From positions 1 to 64,000 of the forward strand of contig JAAEAF010012014.1 of NCBI GenBank assembly GCA_011037195.1: a stretch of 64,000 bases of DNA, read 5' to 3'. The DNA is from Triatoma infestans (Eukaryota > Arthropoda > Insecta > Hemiptera > Reduviidae). The notes beneath the pieces were generated by a model. That model had not been told where the DNA came from and did not search any database. It worked only from the letters and a program-made list of their open reading frames with translations. Shown here in pieces: positions 21,824 to 31,733 of this stretch. The stretch's first letter is position 1. Every line of letters begins with the position of its first letter. The translations under genes and the position numbers were made by a program.

Positions 21824-22250
21824 GATGTAGATTGTTGCACTGCGACCTGAAAGATCTATTGTGCCCCCCGGAGACTTCTCCAATGCACAGCCGGCCTCCA
21901 AGTAGCATTCTCTAGCTACAGACAACACTGCCCATCACCGATCAGTGAGTTGTAGAGGCTTCTAGAAAGAGAAAATCTAAGAGCAGCATGCGGATTCGAA
22001 CCCAGGCCTCCGCGTTGCTAGTCCAGCGCGCTACCACTGAGCTAATCTTCCTTCTCCCTTGCTTTTGCCAATTAACTAGGGACGGAGACCGTAGTTTGTG
22101 TACTGTGTTTGTCTTGTCTGTAAAGTGTAGAGTGTATGTAGTTTAACGTATTGTGTACTGTTCTGATGAAGTGCATGGAGTACTGAGCTGTGGTAACCGT
22201 GGGGTCGCTACTCCCCAAGTAACTGCATGCAACAGATTCCCCTTGCGGGC
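21824..22250 (-). mobile_element. SINE with tRNA-like promoter, copy 2
   Basis: On the minus strand it starts GCCCGCAAGGGGAATC at 22,250 and follows copy 1 throughout. Box A is TTAGCTCAGTGG (22,045 to 22,034) and box B is GGTTCGAATCC (22,002 to 21,992), both better preserved than in copy 1. The 3' end has GGGGGGCACAATAGATC and AGGTCGCAGTGCAACAATC. It is colinear with copy 1 from first to last base, so both are full length. Confidence 0.85.
21992..22045 (-). promoter_or_regulatory. RNA polymerase III box A and box B of SINE copy 2
   Basis: Both boxes match the tRNA consensus. The segment between them could fold like a tRNA D arm and anticodon arm. Confidence 0.75.
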
Positions 22251-22262
22251 TTACTAGGAATA
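22251..22262 (+). repeat. SINE copy 2 target site duplication, right
   Basis: TTACTAGGAATA; see 21,812-21,823. Confidence 0.75.
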
Positions 22263-22371
22263 AGAGAAAGTAAAAATTGCAGCGTGAATAGAAATGGATA
22301 GACTGAATTGGCAGCGTATTGGTGATGGTGATGTTTTCTTGAAGACTGTGTGTACAAGACTGAATTCTAAA

Positions 22372-22596
22372 CTAACTGTTAGAGTCTAGGTAGCCCTCAT
22401 GTATATGCTTGTCGAAAACTTCTCCTACTTCTTCTTTTGAGAGCTCTCCTAGGGGTTGAGGTGGGCGGATCTTGATCTCCTCTAGCTTGTGGTAAGATGA
22501 TGCGTTATGTTTTATATGACGTACCGGATGACGGAGTATTAGTGCGGATAGCCTACGATTTTTTTTTTTTGTGGCAGCCAAGAATGCTATCAGCAT
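22372..22596 (-). CDS. Unrecognised minus-strand frame
   Basis: 74 codons, open upstream to about 22,640. The C-terminal part reads KIRPPQPLGELSKEEVGEVF and then ends GYLDSNS. The codon composition looks protein-like and the frame ends in a real stop, but I recognise no family. A poly-Lys stretch arises from a T-run near 22,560. It could be a relic of a transposon gene or an exon of an unknown gene. Confidence 0.3.
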   Translation of the reverse strand: MLIAFLAATKKKNRRLSALILRHPVRHIKHNASSYHKLEEIKIRPPQPLGELSKEEVGEVFDKHIHEGYLDSNS

Positions 22597-22639
22597 TCCA
22601 ATACACTCTGTTTGATTAGGTTTTAGCGTAAATCTTGTA

Positions 22640-23255
22640 ATGCTGGAAGTTTATTGTCATCTTATTGCCCCGGGGAGTTTGGAAAAATTTGGATGTCTTT
22701 TAAGTGAAGGAAAATGGATATTGTAGAGATAATCTGTATGAGTTTGTGTTTGTATATGAACAGTATAATTAAAAAAAAAAACAAGTATCGCAGGCAATAC
22801 CGTAATGATTTCTTTTAGATATCACTGATCATGGAGGCTGATTTGTAGTGGGAGTGGGATAAAACAAAATCAACAAAAAAAAGATCTACCCTGATTCTAT
22901 TGAGTGCCACAGTTTTTGACAGTGTACAGAACGTAGTTGTCTGTAAAGTGTGGTGAATTGTAGGTGCGCTAAATCAAAGTAGTTGCACAAATTAACTATC
23001 TCTACATGTTCTGCGTTCTCTGTGTGAGTGTTGTAAGATGTCAGTGAAAGTGTTGTTCGTGTTATTAGGAAGTGGGACATCTCTGAAGAAATGGCTAGTT
23101 CCCTTCTACATGGTTTTCACTCATTACATGCAATTATTTCTTCTCAGGCTCCTAAATTTACACCATTCTGAACAAATTTTGAGCTATGACGTCAGACTTT
23201 CCTCTAAATCTCATCATTTCACTGCAGATGTTTTTAATTTCTTTTTGTAACACAT
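22640..23255. other. No gene seen
   Basis: Unique sequence, with only short frames and no motifs. Confidence 0.5.
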
Positions 23256-23880
23256 ATATATTGTTCGTGTCAAATTTTCGAAATTGAGTTTTCTCCAGGA
23301 TTATAAGTTTTATGGCCCCTGAATGTGGAAAACATGGTTCTTGGTATTAGTTTGCGTGTCGGTGTATATTTTTCTGTATATTTGTTAACTAAATATCACA
23401 ATAATGAAAATTTACAAGATGTTCAAACTTGATATTACATTTAGGTACCACGAAGAGATCCTACAAGCTGTGTGTTGGTCATAATCCGTCAACCGGATGT
23501 GCACTTTTAAGAGCAGATAAGTTTTTCAGAATTTTTTGATGGTGGCTCAATAATTTTCTTTAAACTTGGAATGTTAACAGTACATATTTATAGACAATAC
23601 GCATTAATCTGAAAAATTTTCACGGAAAAATTGATATAAGAAAAAAAAAAAATTGGTATCTGGGAGGATATCTGTGGCATACTTCTTAACTCTTCATTTT
23701 AAGTTTTGTTGATGATTGATGAAAGCGTTACTTGTCGTCTATATTGTAGTCACATTCAAGTAGAGCTTAAGTCCTAAAAATCATTAAGTAGAAAGTTCGC
23801 TTCCCCCACTTCCTATATATATATTTGTAATGTTAAAGGCAATAAATAAATGGCTTAGCAAAAATACAAAGTTTGAAGAA
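23256..23880 (+). repeat. Diverged HINE copy
   Basis: TTCGTGTCAAATTTTCG near 23,263 marks the 5' part, TCAACCGGATGTGCAC near 23,489 a monomer boundary, and TTTCTTTAAACTTGGAATG near 23,554 the next module. The 3' hairpin is missing. Confidence 0.7.
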
Positions 23881-23944
23881 AAGTGATCAATTATTATAAT
23901 TTAATAAATGCATTAAGAAAAAATGTGTTACACAACAGATTTTT

Positions 23945-24165
23945 ATTTTCTCCTACTCCCCAGGAAGAGGAAGTATTACGATCGTGTCAAATTATCGAAA
24001 TTGAATTTACACCGGAAATACTTGTTTGGAAATCCTCTGAGTATAAAAAAAAAAGGTTTTTAGCGAATGGCCTGAGCGTGTCTGTGTGTGGGAAGTGTGA
24101 AAAAATATCTATAATTAGGTATAGAAGAAAGTCGTGTGTGTTTCATACGAAATTTTTTATTTTTT
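23945..24165 (+). repeat. Short internally deleted HINE copy
   Basis: The 5' end (CTCCTACTCCCCAGGAAGAG, then CGATCGTGTC) runs to the TTTTTAGCGAATGG segment. It then jumps to the 3' end (AGAAGAAAGTCGTGTGTGTT, followed by TTTTTTATT). The internal monomers are deleted, leaving about 220 bases. Confidence 0.75.
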
Positions 24166-24980
24166 ATTATTTTAAGAACTCCATTGCGATAAGTTTTGGC
24201 AGGATCGCAACACTCATTTAAGTGAGGACCATTCAGAATGTTTTGAGGTATGAAAAAATATTTTATCACTTCCAGCACAATAATTGCATTAATGTTCAAA
24301 AGTACTCTGCTTCTGCTTCAGCGTATTTCTCCAATCTGACTTTCCACAGCTTGAATGATTGCAGCCTTAGATCCAAAGTTAATCTTTCAAAACATTCCAT
24401 CATTCTAAATCATGCATTTTAAATTTAATAAGACTTTTAAACCCCCCCCTCCACAACATATGTGCCATTTTTATCGACAATTTTAGTGTGAAATTAATTA
24501 TGGCTCTTTTTATAAAGGCTGATTTTAAACTTAACGAATTGACGATTTCAAATTATAGAAGATCAGCTGGCTATACAAGTTTGTGAAATGTTTTTGGTAA
24601 TGTTGTGTTATATGTTTATAGTAGCACGAGCGGTTTAGTAAAAGGGCTTGTAAGCATATATGTTTAAGAGAGAAGAGAAGTATTAGTAATAATCAAGAAA
24701 TCACCAGTGTTTTTAAAATAAATATATTATTCTCTAAGCAAATTTAAGCACATTACATATCACCACTGTATCTTAATAAAATAATATTTATCTAGAATAA
24801 AGGCAAATCTCGCATGAGTTTAAGAGAGCGATTCCTGAAGCAAGTGTTCTGGCTTTGGAAGCAGAATGCAGACTGTCCGAAGCGGAATGCCTTCCTTTAC
24901 AAAACAGTAGCTGGCTATACAAGTTTTAGCGGATTTTTAATTTAACGGATTTTTGTGCCTTTGTTTCCCTAATAGCAATG
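24166..24980. other. No gene seen
   Basis: AT-rich unique sequence. Overlapping frames on both strands (24,060-24,299 minus; 24,222-24,422 plus) have no motifs. Confidence 0.5.
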
Positions 24981-24988
24981 ATCTAGAT
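24981..24988 (+). repeat. hAT target site duplication, left
   Basis: ATCTAGAT compares with GACTAGAT at 25,942-25,949 (6 of 8 match). Eight bases is the hAT length. Confidence 0.65.
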
Positions 24989-25305
24989 CAGTGATGGCGA
25001 ACCTATGACACGCGTGTCAGTGCTGACACGCGAGCTCATTTTTGGTGACACGCATCTTCAAAGATAAAAAATTTCATAATTCAAAAAAATCTTTTTTTTC
25101 TGATAATGTAGCTCATATAGTTAGCAACTCTCTCTGTTTACTACATATTTTGTGTTTAGTTTGTTACATGGAAATTATAAATACCAATTAACATTTTTTT
25201 TAATTTTATCCCTGAAAAAGACAATAAATTTGTCGAAACGTTGGAAAAGATTTAAAGAAAAGTGTACATTTTATTGACCGCTCCTCGAGATCTCCTTTAG
25301 TTGTT

Positions 25306-25486
25306 TTGCTAACAATTATTTCATCCACATATTTTTGTGAGACATTGTTCTCAGCATTAAATAATATTAAGACAAACAAACGGAATCGGTTAACAGATGA
25401 AGTCAGTGGCGCTTGCTTGGCCTTGAAATGTACCAAGTATAAACCCGAAATAGAAGATTTAGCAGACAAACTTGAAAGTTTTCACA
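25306..25486 (+). pseudogene. hAT transposase C-terminal dimerisation domain
   Basis: The frame reads SSTYFCETLFSALNNIKTNK, followed by RNRLTDE, a partner of the hAT C-terminal motif (STYLCE-x2-FS-x-LN-x-IKTK-RNRL) found in SCAND3/ZBED-like proteins and in hAT-Charlie-type transposases. KPEIEDLADK follows at the expected place. The upstream 500 residues, including the BED zinc finger and catalytic acids, are absent or scrambled by stops, so no transposition is possible. The frame runs on past 25,486 into unrelated repeat sequence. Confidence 0.7.
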
Positions 25487-25489
25487 CTC

Positions 25490-25610
25490 AAGTTTGCTCT
25501 GTACAAGTCTGTGTTGTCGCACTGTCTGAAAAACGCATCCTGAAGATGGGCGAACGCCCGAAACCGGTCGATGACCACAAAATGAAGCAGGCTACCACGG
25601 AAAATGTCTC
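25490..25610 (+). repeat. Dispersed repeat with hammerhead-ribozyme-like core
   Basis: CTGAAGA (25,540-25,546) is followed by a GGGCGAACGCCC stem (25,48-25,59 of this block, i.e. 25,548-25,559), GAAAC (25,560-25,564) and GGTC (25,566-25,569). CATC before the core can pair with GATG after it. A related sequence lies at 36,200-36,300 and a weaker one at 35,230-35,290. An extra U before stem II departs from the canonical fold. Confidence 0.45.
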
Positions 25611-25941
25611 TGATGCTTTCCAGCTCTGCGGAACCAACCACCACACCAAAAAAGTCACTAATTTTTCATATATAATTATTTTCTAATTGTATAAATTTAT
25701 ATTGTTTTTCTGTTTTTGTTCAATTATATTTTATATATATACTACTTGATTTTGTATGTTAAGTGTCAATGAAATATGTAAGACAAGTCTCTAAATGTAA
25801 ACTATTGGTCTCATAATTTTGGCTTTTGTATTTTAAATGGCATTAAACAAATAACTAACTTGATGAGTGACACGCCACGCGAATTATGTTTCTATTTTTC
25901 AAAATTTTGACACACCGAGCTCAAAAGATTCGCCATCACTG

Positions 25942-25949
25942 GACTAGAT
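25942..25949 (+). repeat. hAT target site duplication, right
   Basis: GACTAGAT; see 24,981-24,988. Confidence 0.65.
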
Positions 25950-26827
25950 TGTAGTACACCTGGCTCTATCGCCATCACTAAATACACTATTTGTACTATC
26001 TAATTTTCACAAAACTATTTTCCAAAACTATTTATTTTTGCATTTCTTCTTCCACTAAATGTGCATTGAAGCAGCATGTGAGAACTTGGAGCAGCCAGTA
26101 AGCAATTTCTCCCAACTGGAAACCAGTTGTTCATTCTCCCATGAACTTGTGATTTTCATATTCAGAAAGATTTCATAGTTGTATCATATTTTATTGAAAT
26201 CTTTATTAGGTTCATACGTTTTATACTTGTGCTATTTCTATATTTAAAGAAATTTTAAAGAATATCTATTATTTTTGATATATAAGTAATTTTCTTCCAG
26301 CGATCAAGAAGGTATTGCACAAGATTATAGACTTAAAAATGTATGTTCAGGAGAACTTGAGTAATTGTGCACATTAGAAATAATTATTAGAAAGTAATGA
26401 AATTAAAAATCAATAGAGCGAAAAGTTGATCAGCATTTTATCTTCGAAAACACTGGATGTTGTCAAGCTTTATTATCAGAAGATAAGAATAATTAATTAT
26501 GGAAAATCAATTTCCCCTTTCTTGTGAAATTGTCTGCCTCTTGTTTTTTTTTTTGTTTTTTAAGTTTAATAAAGAGCCCAGAATAGTATATTTAAATTGT
26601 GTCTCCAAGTTATTAATTTATTATTCTTAATAAATATACATGTGTGCCATAAATACGTTAACTATTCTATAAATTTTAATGTATTTGTATACATCCGGTT
26701 CCTATGTTATCGACCAGAAGGTAGGTTTAAAACATTTCCATGTTCAAACTGTTCAGCCTATTATATAATGTAATATCTAGCTGTAATAACATCATTTTAT
26801 ATGATATTCTTATATTGTTGTTTACAG
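25950..26827. other. Upstream of candidate first exon; no element recognised
   Basis: AT-rich unique sequence that ends in a candidate splice acceptor (TTGTTGTTTACAG, to 26,827). Confidence 0.5.
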
Positions 26828-26828
26828 G

Positions 26829-26969
26829 ATGATGGAGGGTGGATGGTGGATACTGGCTGTTTTACTACCTGGTGTACTCAGAGGACAACAGAATCCACCG
26901 TGTCTAAATTGTGAATCGTATATACAAGATAATCAGGATAACATTATTGTGGATGAATTTAATCAACAG
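26829..26969 (+). CDS. Candidate first coding exon of a secreted or membrane protein
   Basis: The exon is bounded by an acceptor (TTTACAG, ending 26,827) and a donor (CAG then GTTAGT from 26,970). It begins with two in-frame ATGs and ends in phase 0 after 47 codons. Residues 1-21 form a typical signal peptide: a short acidic start, the hydrophobic core WWILAVLLPGVL, then RGQQ as a likely cleavage region. The mature part starts NPPCLNCESYIQDNQDN, with a CxxC pair and acidic/Asn-rich residues. I do not recognise the family. The acceptor upstream implies a non-coding 5' exon. Following exons must lie downstream and were not securely found. A chance frame is possible, but the signal peptide and both splice sites agree. 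Confidence 0.55.
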
Positions 26970-27632
26970 GTTAGTGATTTTTTTTTTTTTTTTATTAATG
27001 ATTTTCTTTTTAATGAGTGGATATGGATAACAACATTTCCAGATCTTCATATTTGTTCCCCCCCCCCCGCCATGCTTGGGCGCCGTAACACAAAATATCC
27101 CGGCTAAAACTCCTTCATCTGCCAATATATTAATAGAGAAAAACCCTAGTCCCTTCCTTTTTAAATGTATCATAGTCAAGAGCAAAAAATATTTCAAATT
27201 TCTCTGCAAATATCTTCCTCTTCTTTCTTCATTAGAATTGCAGATCTTTCTAGTTGTTGAACTAATTCTTTTCATTATTAGCGACATAGAACTCAGAAAG
27301 GACATTAAGGTTAATGAGTGTACTTTGTTATGTTGTTCAAGTGTAAAATAATCAGGTATGCGTAATTTGTTTACAAATGGAGGACAAAAATAAAACTTTT
27401 GATTTCGATCTTTATATTTTCATTTTATTCTGTTTGATAAACTTACACATGCAAAACAGCGCTCCCTTTCTCATTGTAGCCCAATATCTTTTCAGCGTGA
27501 CAAGGAAACCTTACTCTACAGTTCGGTCAAAAGTTTTTCTCTATTTTTTACCACAATAATTGTAACAGAGCAACCACAGCCATATTCACACTTTGGACTA
27601 TTTGCCATCATTTAATTTATATAGATGCGGTT
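26970..27632. other. Probable intron sequence
   Basis: Follows the donor at 26,970. It has a T-run at 26,979 and a C-run at 27,059. The frames have no motifs. Confidence 0.4.
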
Positions 27633-28085
27633 TTATGGCCACAGTATCATGGTAGAAAATTGCTTTTCTCCATCCAGTATCGGTAAAATATCTGCCTTTC
27701 TTTTTCCTTTTTGTACTAGTTCTAGGAAAAAGAGCCTTAGATCACTAACAAAATCTTTTTGACAAGTGATAAGAATTTTTCCGCCCGATTGAACTCGTAT
27801 CTTTTGCCACATTACCAACTTCCACATTCCCTTTGAACCCAGTTTATCTCCGTTAATCCACACTAAGTAGCTGCTGTCTGCCGTATTTTCTACACTAATT
27901 GCTATTTCTGCATTTGTCGTGTCTGTTTCATCGTACTGTATAATACTTTATCTTTTTGAAGTGCGCAAAGCACTATAGTTCCTCGTATGGATGGACCCTT
28001 CCACCTAATACATAGATTTGCAAAGTTTAAATCAGCTGTCCCGTATGTGTCTTTAATAAAAATAGTTAATCACTGTTTTCTATAA
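27633..28085 (-). pseudogene. Degenerate unrecognised coding sequence
   Basis: On the minus strand, an open frame from about 28,080 (IFIKDTYGTADLNFANLCIR onward) shifts near 27,950 into another. That continues as YDETDTTNAEIAISVENT and ends near 27,633. Together they make about 145 residues of ordinary protein-like composition with one frameshift, which is unusual for this AT-rich background. I do not recognise a domain; there are no Cys/His knuckles or RT motifs. It may be a large-transposon gene, an old integrated viral gene, or a dead host exon. No splice sites were identified. Confidence 0.35.
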
Positions 28086-28450
28086 ATTATTTGAAAAAAA
28101 ATCGTGGACCATCACAATTGAGCTTACTGTAATGACATGGAAAGTCATACCAATGTCAAAGTGGTTCCAGCCAGCTGCTATCTTAACAAAGGATGGCAGT
28201 AATAAAAGAGCAATTTATAACTAGCGACCTAGCAGACCAAACAAACAACAAAGCCCTTTTCAATACTTTACATCAAAAGCAAGCACCGATAAGGTTGGCC
28301 ACTAACCTAAATAAGGTCAGCAAACTACGAAGGTCGCACAAGGTCGCACACTAGGACAGATGTCTTGGTGTGAGTGTGGCCAACACCGATATATAAACTC
28401 TATCATATACAACGACAGGAGCATTATATCTTATACGACGATACGAGCAC
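28086..28450. other. No gene seen
   Basis: Includes a small tandem AAGGTCGCAC repeat near 28,331. Confidence 0.5.
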
Positions 28451-28458
28451 GTCCATAT
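28451..28458 (+). repeat. LINE A target site duplication, left
   Basis: GTCCATAT is also found at 29,094-29,101. Confidence 0.6.
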
Positions 28459-29093
28459 TATTATTATTATTCGCGAAAGGGGAGGGCAAAACCCTACGCT
28501 ATCCAAAGCCCCCCAGGGCCCATATAGCTACCCCTAAAGAATAACAACCACTGGGACTAGAATACAAATCCAGGCCCAGGTTTCAACCATCTAAGTTTCA
28601 CAACAGACCGAACGAATCGGACCAAAACCTTAAAAGGACACAGCTTAAGATCCTCCACCGACATCCTATTCCGGCCGAAGTTCCTAAACCTAATCTCCTC
28701 ACAACCCAAACAATTCGTCATCAGATGCATGGGTGTTTCCTCCTCAGTTTCACAAACTCTACAAAAGGGGTCAGGCACAAGTCCCATTATATAGAGATGT
28801 CTCCTTAAACCACAATGCCCAGTAAGGAATCCAACCAGATGCCTGAGGGAGGTCAGTGAAAGACATCGGACCCCGCTACTCAAAGCTTCGTCCGGGCCCC
28901 CAATGAGCATTTTAGACTGCCGACAACCCACTGCACTCATCCATAAGGATGAGTGCTGTGAGGTCATCCACGTCTGAAAGCCCGACAAACATGTGTCAGA
29001 AGACACACCAACAGCAGGCTCTGGACCAATGAAAGGGAGAGAGGCACCTAATTTGGCAAACCTATCCACCTCCTCATTCCCAAAAGTGCCCAA
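28459..29093 (-). mobile_element. LINE A copy, 5' truncated, (AAT)n tail
   Basis: In minus orientation it ends in an (AAT)n tail (28,459-28,471). The 3' UTR segment GGCTTTGGATAGCGTAGGG is shared with copies at 49.07 kb and 42.51 kb. The 5' end stops inside the RNase H domain, where an 8-base duplication occurs. Confidence 0.85.
28557..29093 (-). CDS. LINE A polyprotein C-terminus: RNase H end and zinc knuckle
   Basis: About 178 codons remain open on the minus strand. It begins within the RNase H terminus (GNEEVDRFAKLGASLPF, where the catalytic Asp is VD). The connector follows (LRHLVGFLTGHCGLRRHLY). The knuckle is CRVCETEEETPMHLMTNC, and a basic/hydrophobic tail ends GPGFVF. The frame runs a few codons into the flank. 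This is the same domain order as LINE B but only moderately similar in sequence, so it is a separate family. No stops or frameshifts: relatively young. It is inactive because the polymerase is missing. Confidence 0.8.
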   Translation of the reverse strand: MGTFGNEEVDRFAKLGASLPFIGPEPAVGVSSDTCLSGFQTWMTSQHSSLWMSAVGCRQSKMLIGGPDEALSSGVRCLSLTSLRHLVGFLTGHCGLRRHLYIMGLVPDPFCRVCETEEETPMHLMTNCLGCEEIRFRNFGRNRMSVEDLKLCPFKVLVRFVRSVVKLRWLKPGPGFVF

Positions 29094-29101
29094 GTCCATA
29101 T
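29094..29101 (+). repeat. LINE A target site duplication, right
   Basis: GTCCATAT; see 28,451-28,458. Confidence 0.6.
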
Positions 29102-29284
29102 ACAAGTGCCAAGTTTCATTTAAACTTATTATCTTTTAGTAGTGCATCTTAGTTCGTTTATTTTATCATTCTTATTTATTACTTATTTATCTTCTATTTA
29201 TTCCTAAGTATTTTGCTAGTTATTAGTTACCATTTATACGTTAAAATTATTGTTAAAATACAGTTTATTTTTATAAAATCCGTA

Positions 29285-29503
29285 TTAATAATTCGATGCA
29301 CTAACTTCCAAAATCTCTCCACTAACTTCCGCCCTCTTCAAGACATCTACTACATCAGGAATCACATCAAACGATTCCATTACATTACGGTTATTGTGAT
29401 ATAAGTATTTCTTAAGATTTCTTGAAACCAGTTGTGTGCCACTTTGACCCCTATAAAGTAACCAGATCCGTGACTCGCTATTAACATAAACTATTAATTT
29501 CAA
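29285..29503 (-). CDS. Unrecognised minus-strand frame of 72 codons
   Basis: Reads SRIWLLYRGQSGTQLVSRNL and ends VLKRAEVSGEILEVSASNY. Composition is protein-like, but no family, splice site or promoter is evident. It may be a relic of an unknown element. Confidence 0.25.
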   Translation of the reverse strand: MKLIVYVNSESRIWLLYRGQSGTQLVSRNLKKYLYHNNRNVMESFDVIPDVVDVLKRAEVSGEILEVSASNY

Positions 29504-30300
29504 TTGTTAATATATATTTAACGAGACCAAGTAGTTATTTATAGCTCATAAATAATGATGTTAAACGATGCGCTAAGGTTACAAAGAAATATAACTATTT
29601 TTATTATTTTTTTTAAATAAAAAAAAAAAATAGAAGCTATCATTGACAGATATACTATCAGACTTTTTATTCAACTACATTAAAAAATTTATAACTGTCT
29701 GTTTTACGACATAATTTATTATTCAAGTTACAGAGATTGAAGACTATAAAAGTTAAACATATGAATATTGCTGTTTTATGTTCAATGAAAACTTGAATTT
29801 TATGAGAAATCTAGAACTGCATTTCATTCATTATGCCATAGTAAAAGATAATATCATTATAAGTAGACGTTTTTTTTAAAAGGCGATTAAAGACTTGAGG
29901 GAAAATATAAACTTGTTAATACTGAGTTATTACTGTATCAATTTCGTGTTTTTTTTTATGTATGCAGTGTGGGTAGCAGATGGCAACCATAAAATGAAAG
30001 GAGGACTAGAGGTGAACAAATCATGGGGAACACTTGCATTAATATCATGATCGAATTTAGTCGCTGCCCAAATAGCTTCGTGCCGCTGCTTTCTAAGGAG
30101 ATTGTCCTTGTACAGTTGGGCACTACCTACTAAATAAGAACAATAATATTGTTTCCTCAGTTGAAATGCGATAAAATAATAATCTCAAGTTTCGAACTAT
30201 AATTAATCACGTTGATCAATGTTCTCTGTAGATTTATGTGATTGATAACTGATAATACGAAAATATGATTGATTGATTGAGTGATAGATAGTACACTGAG
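29504..30300. other. No gene seen
   Basis: AT-rich sequence with A/T-runs near 29,600 and 29,950. Confidence 0.5.
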
Positions 30301-30775
30301 ACCTTGAAAGTTCTATCACGCTTCGCTGTTGGTTCCAGGTAGAGGTCTTTTAATCTACAGCATCCCGTCAAGTTTTTTTCACAAAGAAATTTCAACATCT
30401 GAGAGGATATCTCCTTCTCTCTACCCGGTGTGGAAATATATGTTTTGCTATGTAGGCTTCTTATCTGCCAAATGAAAGCGTCGTCGCAGTTTCTGTCAAA
30501 AAGTTTATTGGAGAATTTGCAGTTGGTTTCGTCTCACTGGGTCCATCATCTCATTGTAGAATACATAATGAGAAAACCAATTCAGTATACAAAACGTATT
30601 TCTGCTCAAACTGTTGCCTGTCTCAGATCTCTCAATCCTATTAACCCAGAATTGTTCTAGCCTGCTTCATTCTTAGGAAGGTTTCCCAAAACAGTGCTCA
30701 CTTGACTTCCTACCCATTTTCTGAGCTCTGCTTAGAGACATTGATCGCGTTGCACCTCTCCTTGCCAGAATAATC
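30301..30775. other. Unassigned sequence beside an RT relic
   Basis: A + strand frame at 30,430-30,660 (76 codons) has no motif. The adjoining minus-strand LINE relic may extend into this segment. Confidence 0.35.
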
Positions 30776-30779
30776 CTGA

Positions 30780-31215
30780 TTGCTACCACTTAGTGAATTC
30801 TTCATAAGCATGCCCTGCCTTTATCAGTATCGTATCAATCATATAATCTTCTATCAAGTTGATATTTTCAAATCTTTTGAAACTTAAATTTCTTATCCAA
30901 GTTATTGGTATAGACATTGAAAAGAAACGGTCCAAGTATTGAATCCGCTGGGCATTCCTGAAGATTTCTGAACTGACTTTGTCCAATTACCATCTGGTAA
31001 ATTTCTTTGGCATCTGCCTGACAAATATGTCAGTAAATTTAAACTTTTACATTTATCCGATTGTATTGTCTTTGTTCTTCATTTTTTCTAAAACCAAATT
31101 GATTTTCGCTTAAAATGCTGTAGCAAATTATTTCACTATTCATTAACAGAAAACCTTTTCTAAAACTTTTACAATTATAGGCACAATAATAATTGGACGA
31201 TAATTTTCCAATGTC
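30780..31215 (-). pseudogene. LINE reverse transcriptase relic
   Basis: Reading minus from 31,212 in several frames: NYRPIIIVPIIVKVLEKVF (RT finger motif), then ILSENQFGFRKN, then GQSQFRNLQECPADSILGPF (a damaged GVPQGSILGP motif), and finally YMIDTILI where YADD is expected. The order is correct for a Jockey/CR1-type polymerase, but about 60-80 residues are missing between FGFRKN and GQSQ. The catalytic aspartates are mutated and frames shift at least twice. It is an old dead copy with no clear ends. Confidence 0.75.
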
Positions 31216-31733
31216 GCTCATGATTTTTTTATTGTATAATAAATTATTTTGCTTCCTTATTAATATACCTGGATATATACCACAAATCGATTAAACTCTA
31301 ATAACAGAATGTTCATAGAAATTTTCAAAATTGACATTTTGTTAAATGAACAAGTTTATTTACCATCACAATTGAGGGAAGTGAGAAAAATGATGGTTTT
31401 TCTCAGTTTCCACCTCAAAATTTCACTTAATAATTGGTTAATTACGTATTCTGAATTATATAAAGTCCAATATGTTAGGCTATTAGCAGCCAGGATCAGT
31501 GAACTAAAGTCTAATATGTGTATAACCAGCATAGGAAGTAATATTGGCATTTTGTGGTTATGTTTATGTGTATTCTGACTGGTAATTGGTGTTTTGATAA
31601 TACCAGCCCCAGTGCTTGTTTATTATTGTTGGCTCATTATCATATAAAAACATAATTTCTCTGTTTGGAAAGTAACATTAATGTAATTTTATGTTTACCA
31701 AAACATAGTCAACAATACATTAGAGATAAATTT
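31216..31733. other. No gene seen
   Basis: AT-rich unique sequence. Frames here oppose each other and lack motifs. Confidence 0.5.

Larger units (their letters stand above)
20945..22275 (-). repeat. HINE copy, minus strand, split by a SINE
   Basis: The left end is GGTGTGAAACACTCACACAA near 20,946, then CTTTCTCTTAC. Inverted family landmarks follow to TTACCTCTTACTAGGA near 21,806. The SINE sits inside the 5' terminal hairpin. The rest of the terminus resumes at 22,251 as TTACTAGGAATAAGAGAAAG. Confidence 0.85.
24989..25941 (+). mobile_element. Decayed hAT DNA transposon
   Basis: The ends are inverted: CAGTGATGGCGAACCTATGA at the left and GATTCGCCATCACTG at the right. The inner repeats also match weakly (GACACGCG / CACACCGAGC). 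An 8-base degenerate target duplication flanks it. The interior keeps only the 3' end of the transposase and a hammerhead-like insertion. At 953 bases it is an internally deleted relic. Confidence 0.8.
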
